DNA of 60,614 nt, taken from positions 1 through 60,614 of the forward strand of contig SIAK01000013.1 in the NCBI GenBank assembly GCA_009691805.1, written 5' to 3'. Numbering within the stretch: position 1 is the stretch's first letter; each line of letters begins with the position of its first letter. The notes beneath the pieces are model-generated. The model did not search any database. It had not been told where the DNA came from and saw only the letters and a program-made list of their open reading frames with translations. The translations under genes and the position numbers were made by a program. The stretch is from Phycisphaerales bacterium (GTDB lineage: Bacteria; Planctomycetota; Phycisphaerae; Phycisphaerales; SM1A02). Below are positions 53,582 through 60,614 of this stretch, in pieces.

Positions 53582-55675
53582 ATGAAGAGCAGTTTCGCAC
53601 TCGGTAGCGTTTCCCTCAGCACAGTCGTGCTCGGATCGCTTCTCACGACAACGATGAGCCTCTCGGCTCAGTGCGTTGTTAATCCAAGTACTACGTACTT
53701 CCAAAACGATGGCGGTTGCCCCGTCGCTGGCGTGGCGGACACGAACGGCGGTTGCAATGTGGTTCCGAACGCCTTCCAGGCGACGGGCACGATCAACTCA
53801 ACGCCTCCATCTTCCTTCAGCATTGGTGGGTCGGTGGGCTACGACTCCGTCGGAGCAAGCCGCGACCTCGATTGGTACACCTTTACCGTCGATTCGCCAT
53901 GCTTCATCAATATCTCCGTGAACGCACTTCGCCCCGATGGCACGCCATCCGCAGCCTTCTTGGTGTTCTTCGGGAACCCCACACTCTGCGATAGCTTCTT
54001 TGGCTATCAGTACGCGGCCTGCCCAATGGTCTTCCCAGAGCAAGGCGTTGCCGCAGGAACCTACGCGGTCATCGTGACCACGGCTTTCGTTGCGACCGAA
54101 CCATGCGAGACGGCCTACTCGATTGATGTCTCTGGTCGCTTCTCGCAGTTCATCGCTTGCGGCGATCCAGCTGCTGGCGATTGCGGTCTTGCGCACCCAG
54201 CCACGGTTGGTTGCTCTGATCTGATCTGCTGCGACATCGTCTGCACAGTGAATCCACTCTGCTGCGATATCGGATGGGATCAGGCTTGCTCTTCCGCTGC
54301 ACAGGTTCCACCAGCTTCGGGTGGTTGCGGCGTGTTCGTGTACAACTGCACGATTGGCGTTCCAGCCAATGCTCCTTCGAACAACTGCGCGACCAATGCC
54401 ACTATCGTGGCGATGGAAGCAACCTCAACGTTCGACAATTCCAACGCCACCACCGATGGTCCAAACAACGGTCAGTGCGGCGCTGAAACCTACTTGGACG
54501 TCTGGGTCATGGGTCAAGCTCCAGATGCAGGCAATATGTTCTGCTACGTGAACTCGGGCTCGCAGGACGTGGTGCTCTCGGTTTACAACAACGGCACCTC
54601 GACGACCGTCGTTGGTACTGAACTTAGCAACAACTACCTCGGTTGCGTCGATGTTTACGGCATCGGTGGCGAAGCTGCCGTCCTCCCCAACACCATCGGT
54701 GGCAATTGGTATGTCTGGCGCGTCGGTATCTGGGGCAACCCAGGCACCCCAGGTGGCGCAGGCGTCCCAGGCGCGGGTGACATCACCCTCGGCTTCGAGC
54801 GCGTCGTGTATGACACAGGCACGCACGGAACTGTCTGCACCCCAGCAGGTGTTGCAACGAACCTCGGTCTCTCGAGCGGTGCGATTGCAGTGACTGCACC
54901 ACAACGATGGATCGCTTCGCCATTCACTGTCACTGATCCTGATGGCACTGGTCCATCCAACAGTTGGGAACTCACCCTCATGCAACCAGAAGGCTTCGCG
55001 CCAGCTGGTGTCATCAATGAGAAGTTGAACTGGATCATCTGGAACCGCGTCAACTCTGACAAGCCGCTCTACGCGACGAATCAACTTGCAAGCGGTCAGG
55101 TCACCTACCCTGTCTTGGGTGCTGCAGGCCAGGCTGACGTCCCAACGACGCTCACCCTCACTGCGGGTTCCTACTACGCAACCTTCTTCGCGTCCGCAGT
55201 GGGCAACCCTTGCCGCGCGTCAGATGGTCAAGCGATCCTCTCGAACTTTGCTTGGTTCACCGGCGCTCCAGCTGGTGACATCTCCACCGATGCAACTGGC
55301 CAGTTCCTCTGGCGTTCCGCTACTCAGGCAGGTTCAGGTCCAGCGATCCAAACAGTTGTCGCTGGTACCGCCACTCCATGCACGAACCCAACCGGTGTTG
55401 GCTTCGCGCGATACACCCTCGGCACCGCATATGTTGCGTGCGCAGGCGGCGACCCAGCAAGCGTTCTCCGCGTTGCTCTGCACATCATGGGTAACCCTGT
55501 GATGGCAGTCAACCCATGCCCAACCGATCTCGATGCCAACGGCGTGACTGACGCTGCTGATCTCGCGATGCTCCTCAACGCGTGGGGTACGGGCGGCGTT
55601 GATCTCAACGGCGACGGTTTGACCGATGCCGCAGATCTCGCAGCTCTGCTCAACGGCTGGGGCGCCTGCCCATAA
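53582..55675 (+). CDS. secreted dockerin/EF-hand repeat protein, probably highly expressed
   Basis: The 697-aa protein has a clear signal peptide (MKSSFALGSVSLSTVV ending SLSAQ), a Cys-rich beta-type body with pre-peptidase C-like features (SIGGSVGYDSVGASRDLDWYT in part) and, at the C-terminus, two EF-hand/dockerin-like repeats (DLDANGVTDAADLAMLLNAW; DLNGDGLTDAADLAALLNGW). A strong ribosome site GGAGG lies 8 nt before ATG 53582. Pro codons are mostly CCA and Ala GCN use is balanced, unlike the GCG-rich neighbours. With the strong terminator this suggests high expression, perhaps of a surface or matrix protein. No enzyme motif was recognised. Confidence 0.88.
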   Translation: MKSSFALGSVSLSTVVLGSLLTTTMSLSAQCVVNPSTTYFQNDGGCPVAGVADTNGGCNVVPNAFQATGTINSTPPSSFSIGGSVGYDSVGASRDLDWYTFTVDSPCFINISVNALRPDGTPSAAFLVFFGNPTLCDSFFGYQYAACPMVFPEQGVAAGTYAVIVTTAFVATEPCETAYSIDVSGRFSQFIACGDPAAGDCGLAHPATVGCSDLICCDIVCTVNPLCCDIGWDQACSSAAQVPPASGGCGVFVYNCTIGVPANAPSNNCATNATIVAMEATSTFDNSNATTDGPNNGQCGAETYLDVWVMGQAPDAGNMFCYVNSGSQDVVLSVYNNGTSTTVVGTELSNNYLGCVDVYGIGGEAAVLPNTIGGNWYVWRVGIWGNPGTPGGAGVPGAGDITLGFERVVYDTGTHGTVCTPAGVATNLGLSSGAIAVTAPQRWIASPFTVTDPDGTGPSNSWELTLMQPEGFAPAGVINEKLNWIIWNRVNSDKPLYATNQLASGQVTYPVLGAAGQADVPTTLTLTAGSYYATFFASAVGNPCRASDGQAILSNFAWFTGAPAGDISTDATGQFLWRSATQAGSGPAIQTVVAGTATPCTNPTGVGFARYTLGTAYVACAGGDPASVLRVALHIMGNPVMAVNPCPTDLDANGVTDAADLAMLLNAWGTGGVDLNGDGLTDAADLAALLNGWGACP

Positions 55676-55737
55676 TTCTGAACTTGCTCCCGTGAGGAAG
55701 CAAGAAGCAGAAGTCTGAGACCAAATCTAGGTCAATC

Positions 55738-55775
55738 GACTCCCCCGGCTGCAAAGCTGGGGGAGTCTCTTTTTG
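55738..55775 (+). terminator. intrinsic terminator after the dockerin-type gene
   Basis: GACTCCCCC and GGGGGAGTC form a 9-bp GC-rich stem around GGCTGCAAAGCT, followed by TCTTTTT. It is the only textbook rho-independent terminator seen in the window. Confidence 0.93.
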
Positions 55776-55900
55776 GGGTAGGTGTTAGTGGCTTGCAACC
55801 TAGACGCACGAGAGGGGAATAGGCTGCCCCAATCTTCTTGCGCGTCGCGGCGAACCACTGAGGCTTTGCAGGACGCGCTCGTCATTCTGGAGCCTGAAGC

Positions 55901-57295
55901 GTGCGGACTTTCTTTGTTGTGATGGCAGTCCTCCTCGGCATCGCCTTGGCTGGCTTTGTGGTGGTTGGTCCTGCTGCTTTGGAGTACATCCCAAGCTTCT
56001 CAGGAACCGCGCACGAGGCAGCGGTGCGCACGGCGAAGGTCGAAGAGCGTTCGGTCGTGGAGACGGTGTCTGCGCCTGGCGAACTTGAGCCGCTGATCAA
56101 GGTGGAGGTCTCTGCGGAAGTCAGCGCGCGTGTCCTTGAACTTCCCAAGCGAGAGGGCGATCTCGTGCAAGCGGGAGATGTGCTGTTGAAGCTTGATGAT
56201 CGAGATCTGCAAGCAGCGTTGAACGCACAGATTGCTCGGCGCGAAGCAGAGAAGTTCCGACTGCGGAGTGAAGAGAAACGGCTCGCTGGTCCGCAGAGCA
56301 CGCTTGCGAATGCGAGCGCGACGTTGGAGCGTCAGCAGTCCTTGTTCGAAACTGGCGACATCAGTCGACAGCAACTCGACGATGCGATTGCCCGCGTGCG
56401 TGAGTTGCAATCGACAGTCGCTGCCTCGAGCGAAAACATTTCCGTCATCGAGCAATCGCTCGCCGCAGCCGACGCGGACATTCAGCGGCAGCGCGAGATG
56501 TTGCGCCGCACGACGATCATCGCGCCGATCGCTGGTCAAGTGACGCTGTTGAACGCTGAGGTTGGGGAGCTCGTGGTTGTCGGCACGATGAACAATCCAG
56601 GGACGAAGATCATGACCGTTGCGGATCTCACGACCGTGCGATTGAAGGCGAAGGTCAGTGAATCCGACATCGCGCGCATTGCCATCGGTCAAAGCGCGAT
56701 CATTCGCGTGAATGCGTATCGCGGTCGCGAGTTTCGTGGCACGGTCGACAAGGTTGCACTTTCACGTTCGTCGGAATCTGGTCTCGCGTCGAGTGGTTCG
56801 AGTGGAACGGGCTTCTTCAAAGCGGAAGTTGCGATTGATCTCGAGCCAGGAGAAACGTTGCTGTCGGGTCTTGCGGCAAATGTCGACATCAAAGTTGCGG
56901 AACATCACGGCCTTGTCGTGCCGAGCCAAGCGATCATCGAGAAGAGTGTGGACGATCTTCCTCCGTCATTGCGGGAATCGCCTTTCGTCGATGCAGTGCG
57001 TCGCACCTGCGCGATCGTCTACCTCGTCGTCGACGGCGTCGTGCACGTCACGCCCGTGAAGTCGGGTCCATCAAGTTTGGTCGACACGATCGTGCTCGAA
57101 GGAGTCAGCGCGGGCGCGGTCGTCATCATCGGTCCATTCAAGGTGCTTGAGAAATTGAAGGATGGCGAGGTCGTCATTGACGAGCGCGATGTCGAGAAGG
57201 CAAAGAGCGCTGTCGAGGGAACATCCAAGAAGAGCGGCGTGCAGGTCAAGATGAGTCGTGCGGGCGCGCTTGAGAAAGTCTGCGCATGCGCCTGA
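55901..57295 (+). CDS. efflux periplasmic adaptor (MacA/HlyD family)
   Basis: The 464-aa protein has an N-terminal membrane anchor (about 5-25), a biotinyl-lipoyl-like half domain (VSAPGELEPLIKVEVSAEVSARV in part), a long alpha-helical hairpin (120-200), a second lipoyl half (TIIAPIAGQVTLLNAEVGE) and beta-barrel and membrane-proximal domains. It links the inner-membrane ABC unit to the TolC-like protein downstream. Start GTG 55901, with GGAG about 10 nt upstream. It overlaps the ATPase gene by 10 nt. Confidence 0.92.
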   Translation: MRTFFVVMAVLLGIALAGFVVVGPAALEYIPSFSGTAHEAAVRTAKVEERSVVETVSAPGELEPLIKVEVSAEVSARVLELPKREGDLVQAGDVLLKLDDRDLQAALNAQIARREAEKFRLRSEEKRLAGPQSTLANASATLERQQSLFETGDISRQQLDDAIARVRELQSTVAASSENISVIEQSLAAADADIQRQREMLRRTTIIAPIAGQVTLLNAEVGELVVVGTMNNPGTKIMTVADLTTVRLKAKVSESDIARIAIGQSAIIRVNAYRGREFRGTVDKVALSRSSESGLASSGSSGTGFFKAEVAIDLEPGETLLSGLAANVDIKVAEHHGLVVPSQAIIEKSVDDLPPSLRESPFVDAVRRTCAIVYLVVDGVVHVTPVKSGPSSLVDTIVLEGVSAGAVVIIGPFKVLEKLKDGEVVIDERDVEKAKSAVEGTSKKSGVQVKMSRAGALEKVCACA

Positions 57296-58044
57296 TTGAA
57301 GTGCGTGATCTGCAAAAGGTGTATCGCGTTGGCGTCGAGACAATTCGCGCGCTCAACGGCGTCGACTTACGCATCGAGCGCAATGACTTCATCGCGATCA
57401 TGGGCTCGAGCGGTTCAGGCAAGTCGACGTTGATGAACATGCTCGGCTGTTTAGATCGCCCCACCAGCGGCACGTATCTGCTCAACGGCAAAGATGTCAG
57501 CCACATGGGGGCTGCTGAACTCGCGCGCGTGCGCAATGAAGAAATCGGATTCGTCTTCCAATCATTTGAATTGCTGCCGCGCCAAACCGCGCTTGAAAAC
57601 GTGGAACTTCCGCTCGTGTATGCGAAGGGCGGTTGGCGCGATCGTCGGCCGCGCGCACTCGCGGCACTTGCGCTTGTGGGACTTTCCGATCGCGTGCATC
57701 ATCGACCGAATCAACTCTCGGGCGGTCAGCGTCAACGCGTTGCGATTGCGCGCGCGATTTTAAACCGCCCCTCGATTTTGCTCGCGGACGAACCGACGGG
57801 AAATCTTGATAGTGCCACAACGGTGGAGATTCTCGCGATCTTCCGAAAACTGCACGACGATGGTCAGACGATCATCATCGTCACGCACGAAGATGAAGTC
57901 GCCGCGCATTGTGATCGGGTCGTGCGACTTCGCGATGGCAAGGTGATCAGCGACCTGCCGATCCTCGAAGACAGCGCGGGTCGGCATCGCGGAGGCTCGG
58001 GCGCGAAGGGCAGCCTCGAGCATGGAGCGCTGGGCGCATGCTAA
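57286..58044 (+). CDS. ABC transporter ATP-binding protein (MacB/LolD type)
   Basis: The 252-aa ATPase has Walker A GSSGSGKST, the MacB/LolD-type Q-loop FVFQSFELLP, signature LSGGQRQRVAIARA and Walker B ILLADEPTGNLDS. The short Gly/Ser-rich C-terminal tail is extra. In E. coli MacB the ATPase is fused to the permease; here they are separate genes with a 7-nt overlap. It powers the adaptor-TolC efflux route. Confidence 0.94.
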   Translation: MRLIEVRDLQKVYRVGVETIRALNGVDLRIERNDFIAIMGSSGSGKSTLMNMLGCLDRPTSGTYLLNGKDVSHMGAAELARVRNEEIGFVFQSFELLPRQTALENVELPLVYAKGGWRDRRPRALAALALVGLSDRVHHRPNQLSGGQRQRVAIARAILNRPSILLADEPTGNLDSATTVEILAIFRKLHDDGQTIIIVTHEDEVAAHCDRVVRLRDGKVISDLPILEDSAGRHRGGSGAKGSLEHGALGAC

Positions 58045-59279
58045 ACCCACTCTTCTGGTACCAAGCGATCGCGCTCGCGTTCTCGCAGATTTGGGCGAAC
58101 AAGTCGCGTGCGTTTCTCACCGCGCTCGGCATCATCGTCGGTGTGGCGAGCACGACGTCGGTCATCGCGGCTCTCACAGGCTTGAAGTCGAAGGTGCTCA
58201 CGCAGTTTGAAAGTGTGGGCGCAAGCAAGGTCTTCATTTTTCCCAATCGTCCCGACGACAAGCCGCGCAATCTTTATCCTTGGGAAAAGGTACGCCTGAA
58301 AATCGAAGAAGCGCGTGCGCTCCGAGACGAGTGCGAATCGATTCGCGCGATCACGCCGATCACAGAAGTGGGACTCGAAGTGGAAGCGGGGGATCGCAAG
58401 ATCGAAGGACTCAGCGTCACAGGCATCTGGCCGGATTGGCATGAGATCCAGAATCGATCGGTCACAAGTGGTCGCCCCTTCACGAACATCGACGAGAGCA
58501 ATGAGCGGCAGGTTTGCCTCGTCAACGATGATGCGATCAAGGAGTTGCATCTTCCAACGGACGCCGTCGGTCAGTTCATCAATCTCGGCGGCCGAAGGTT
58601 TCTCATCGTCGGAGTCATCGAGACGGTGCAGTCGCGTTTCTTCGGACTCAACACGAGTTCCGCAGAAATTTTCATTCCCTTCAGCGTCGCGGAGAAGTTT
58701 CAACCGCGCGACTACTTCTTGCGCATTGAAGCGCTCTTGAAGAGTCCGGAACTCGCAGACGAAGGCACTGCGGAGATGCGTTGGATCTTGCGCAAGGCAC
58801 GCGGGATTCCTGCGGGCGACACAGAGTCTTTTCAAGTTGAAGCGATCGATCGATTCATTCAACAGTTCAAGACGCTCGCGGCTGGCATCACTGCGATTGC
58901 AGGCGGCATCGTGGGCATTTCGCTCCTTGTCGGCGGTATCGGCATCATGAACATCATGCTGGTGAGCGTCAGTGAGCGCACGCGCGAGATCGGTTTGCGC
59001 AAAGCAGTGGGCGCGACTCCCAACGCGATCCTGCTGCAATTCTTGCTCGAAGCAATCACGCTCTGTTTGGTGGGCGGATTCGTAGGACTCGCATGCGGTC
59101 GACTGATCGCGTACGGGCTCACAAAAATTCCTGACGCGCAATTGGATGAAGCGAACATTCCCCTCTGGGCGGTGGTGCTCGCCTTTGCGTTTAGCGCGGG
59201 CACGGGTTTGATATTCGGTATGTTCCCCGCGATCAAAGCCGCGCGACTCGATCCGATTGAGGCATTGCGCCATGAATAA
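58038..59279 (+). CDS. ABC transporter permease (MacB/FtsX type)
   Basis: The 413-aa protein has one N-terminal helix (ALGIIVGVASTTSVIA), a periplasmic MacB-PCD region (about 50-270) and three C-terminal helices of the FtsX domain, with GGIGIMNIMLVSVSERTREIGLRKAVGA (split across GIMNIMLVSVSERTREIG) as family hallmark. This mechanotransmission-type permease expels peptides, macrolides or lipoproteins from the periplasm. It overlaps the ATPase gene and the TolC gene by 7 and 8 nt. Confidence 0.93.
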   Translation: MLNPLFWYQAIALAFSQIWANKSRAFLTALGIIVGVASTTSVIAALTGLKSKVLTQFESVGASKVFIFPNRPDDKPRNLYPWEKVRLKIEEARALRDECESIRAITPITEVGLEVEAGDRKIEGLSVTGIWPDWHEIQNRSVTSGRPFTNIDESNERQVCLVNDDAIKELHLPTDAVGQFINLGGRRFLIVGVIETVQSRFFGLNTSSAEIFIPFSVAEKFQPRDYFLRIEALLKSPELADEGTAEMRWILRKARGIPAGDTESFQVEAIDRFIQQFKTLAAGITAIAGGIVGISLLVGGIGIMNIMLVSVSERTREIGLRKAVGATPNAILLQFLLEAITLCLVGGFVGLACGRLIAYGLTKIPDAQLDEANIPLWAVVLAFAFSAGTGLIFGMFPAIKAARLDPIEALRHE

Positions 59280-60614
59280 GTACCTGAGCAAACATGCATC
59301 CATGCGCGTCGCGGCACTCTGCACTTCTGCGCTGCTCGTGTCGAGTGGTTGTCAACAAGGACTCTTCGACAACGACGATTCGCAATGGCGCGTTCCTGAC
59401 GAGAAGTTGCAGGAGATCGAGCGACTCGATGTCGACGCTGCATTGCGCGCTCCACGCGAATCACTCGACGATGCAACAAAACGAGCAGTGGACGAAGTGA
59501 TCCCGAAGGTTGAGCGCACCGATGAAGTGCTCTTGTCACTCAGCGATGTGCGCTCTGCAGTGCTCGCGAACAATCTCGATTTGCGCACGCAATTGATCTC
59601 GCCCGCGATCGCGTCAGCGGCACTTGCGCAAGAAGAAGCGAAGTTCCAGAGCGTGTTCTTCGCCAACTGGGATCGCAACGACGGCAATCTGCTCAGCGAT
59701 CTCAGCGGCGGCGACAACATCGATCAAGATGCGTTCAATGCGGGCGTGAACATTCCGCTCGCGACAGGCGGCACGGTTTCGTTCTCCGCGCCTTTCGCGC
59801 AAGCGGCATCTGGGTTTGGCGCGCCCGACGAAGATTGGCAAGGCGGGCTGAGTGCATCGATGAGCCAACCACTCTTGCGAAATGCAGGCGTGGATGTGAA
59901 CACCGCGTCGATTCGCGTCGCGCGCTGGCAAGGACAGATCGCCGACGCGCGCACCAAACTCGAAGCCGTGCGCATTCTTGCTGCGAGCGATCGCGCGTAC
60001 TGGAACTTCTACTCTGCGTATCGCGAGCTCGATGTGCGTCGCAAGCAGTATGAAGTCGCGCTCGAGCAACTCGAACGCGCGAAGCGGCGTGTGCGCGGCG
60101 GTGATGCGGCGGAGATTGAAGTCATCCGCGCCGAAAGTGGCGTGGGTGGGACGCTTCAGAGCATCATCGTTGCGGATGCCACGCTGCGTATTCGTCAACG
60201 CGAACTCAAGCGATTGATGGCGCGTGACGATTTACCTGTTGCTGGTTCAACACCGATGAAGCCCGCGAGCGAACCCAATCCTGTTGGGCTCAAACTTGAC
60301 GCGGCGGTACTTGCGAAGAAGGCAATCGCCGGTCGCATGGAAATGCTCGAACTCGAATTGCAACTCGCGGTGGATCTCACGAACATCGATCTCGCGCGCA
60401 ATCAAGAGTTGCCGCTGTTCATGCTCGATTACGGATACACGCTGCAAGGGCAGGGCAGTTCTTTTGACGACGCGTACGCGCAGATCGGCAACGCAGATCA
60501 ATTCAATGTCGGACTCTCCGCAGAAATTTCGCTCGGCAATGATGCCGCGAAGGCTGCGGTGAGTCAGGCGATCTTGACGCGCGTACAACGACTCGCAACA
60601 AAGGACGCGCGTCG
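59272..60614 (+). CDS. TolC-family outer-membrane efflux lipoprotein (partial, C-terminus outside window)
   Basis: The frame from ATG 59272 is open for 447 codons to the window end. A lipoprotein signal peptide (ALLVSSGC) is followed by the TolC repeat pattern: VRSAVLANNLDLRTQLI, SVSFSAPF-like beta strand, SASMSQPLLRNAG (typical OEP SLxQPLLR), RAYWNFYSAYRELDVRRKQYEVALEQLERAKRRVRGG and the start of the second repeat. It forms the outer-membrane channel of the tripartite system. It overlaps the permease gene by 8 nt. Confidence 0.92.
   Translation, partial: MNKYLSKHASMRVAALCTSALLVSSGCQQGLFDNDDSQWRVPDEKLQEIERLDVDAALRAPRESLDDATKRAVDEVIPKVERTDEVLLSLSDVRSAVLANNLDLRTQLISPAIASAALAQEEAKFQSVFFANWDRNDGNLLSDLSGGDNIDQDAFNAGVNIPLATGGTVSFSAPFAQAASGFGAPDEDWQGGLSASMSQPLLRNAGVDVNTASIRVARWQGQIADARTKLEAVRILAASDRAYWNFYSAYRELDVRRKQYEVALEQLERAKRRVRGGDAAEIEVIRAESGVGGTLQSIIVADATLRIRQRELKRLMARDDLPVAGSTPMKPASEPNPVGLKLDAAVLAKKAIAGRMEMLELELQLAVDLTNIDLARNQELPLFMLDYGYTLQGQGSSFDDAYAQIGNADQFNVGLSAEISLGNDAAKAAVSQAILTRVQRLATKDAR

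Noticed and set aside
58041-59324. 427-aa minus-strand frame
   Set aside because: Long only because it mirrors the GC-rich permease codons; no family motif, highly charged composition.

Overview
The window looks like a stretch of chromosome from a Phycisphaerae-type planctomycete (Planctomycetota). The grounds are indirect but consistent: two secreted proteins end in paired EF-hand/dockerin-like repeats of the form DxDxNGxxDxADLAxLLNxWG; there is a complete alternative complex III operon followed directly by a caa3-type cytochrome oxidase operon; and there are a DUF1573 lipoprotein, a DUF3179 protein, a zinc-ribbon membrane protein and a Lys/Ala-rich DksA-like protein of the kind often found in this phylum. 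Genes are tightly packed on both strands, many in ATGA or TAATG overlaps, and several convergent pairs share or abut their stop codons.

Layout. 1-6.8 kb: partial zinc-ribbon membrane protein, possible tiny cytochrome, tRNA-Val, rmuC, tatA, mltA, ABC-2 exporter pair. 6.8-17.6 kb: housekeeping genes (proC, accA, DksA-like, lspA, truB, MFS carrier, peptidyl-prolyl isomerase, gatB, hpt, PH-domain membrane protein, DnaJ/CbpA). 17.6-30.1 kb: polyferredoxin-TPR fusion; metK-rsmB-ptsN; subtilase-nuclease-truD; tatD-tatC-tadA-HAD hydrolase. 30.1-48.4 kb: the energy-conservation island, actABCDEF plus a small membrane protein, SCO copper chaperone, coxB, coxA, coxC, a subunit IV-like protein and a second subunit III-like protein, then on the other strand DUF3179 and ctaB (heme O synthase), with ctaA (heme A synthase) divergent from ctaB. 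48.4-55.8 kb: squalene-cyclase-like repeat protein, PHA-regulator-like protein, DUF1573 lipoprotein, quinone-oxidoreductase-like dehydrogenase, clpS and a probably highly expressed secreted dockerin-type protein with a strong terminator. 55.9-60.6 kb: a MacA-MacB-TolC-like tripartite efflux operon running off the window.

How the parts work together. ActA-F should oxidise (mena)quinol and pass electrons to the caa3 oxidase, whose subunit II carries its own cytochrome c domain. SCO delivers copper to CuA, and CtaB and CtaA make heme A. The promoter of this island is TTGACC-17-TAGACT, followed at its predicted +1 by a perfect 30-bp palindrome with a GTGAAATATTTCAC core. That core closely resembles the Rex (NADH/NAD redox sensor) operator, so the whole respiratory island may be redox-controlled.

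A second, window-wide pattern is that many first genes of transcription units have a TAnnnT -10 hexamer ending only 6-7 nt before the start codon (rmuC, accA, gatB, polyferredoxin-TPR, nuclease, dehydrogenase, DUF1573, squalene-cyclase-like). This predicts leaderless mRNAs, whereas several other genes, internal or with longer leaders, have clear Shine-Dalgarno sites. No CRISPR array, insertion sequence, rRNA or prophage was seen.
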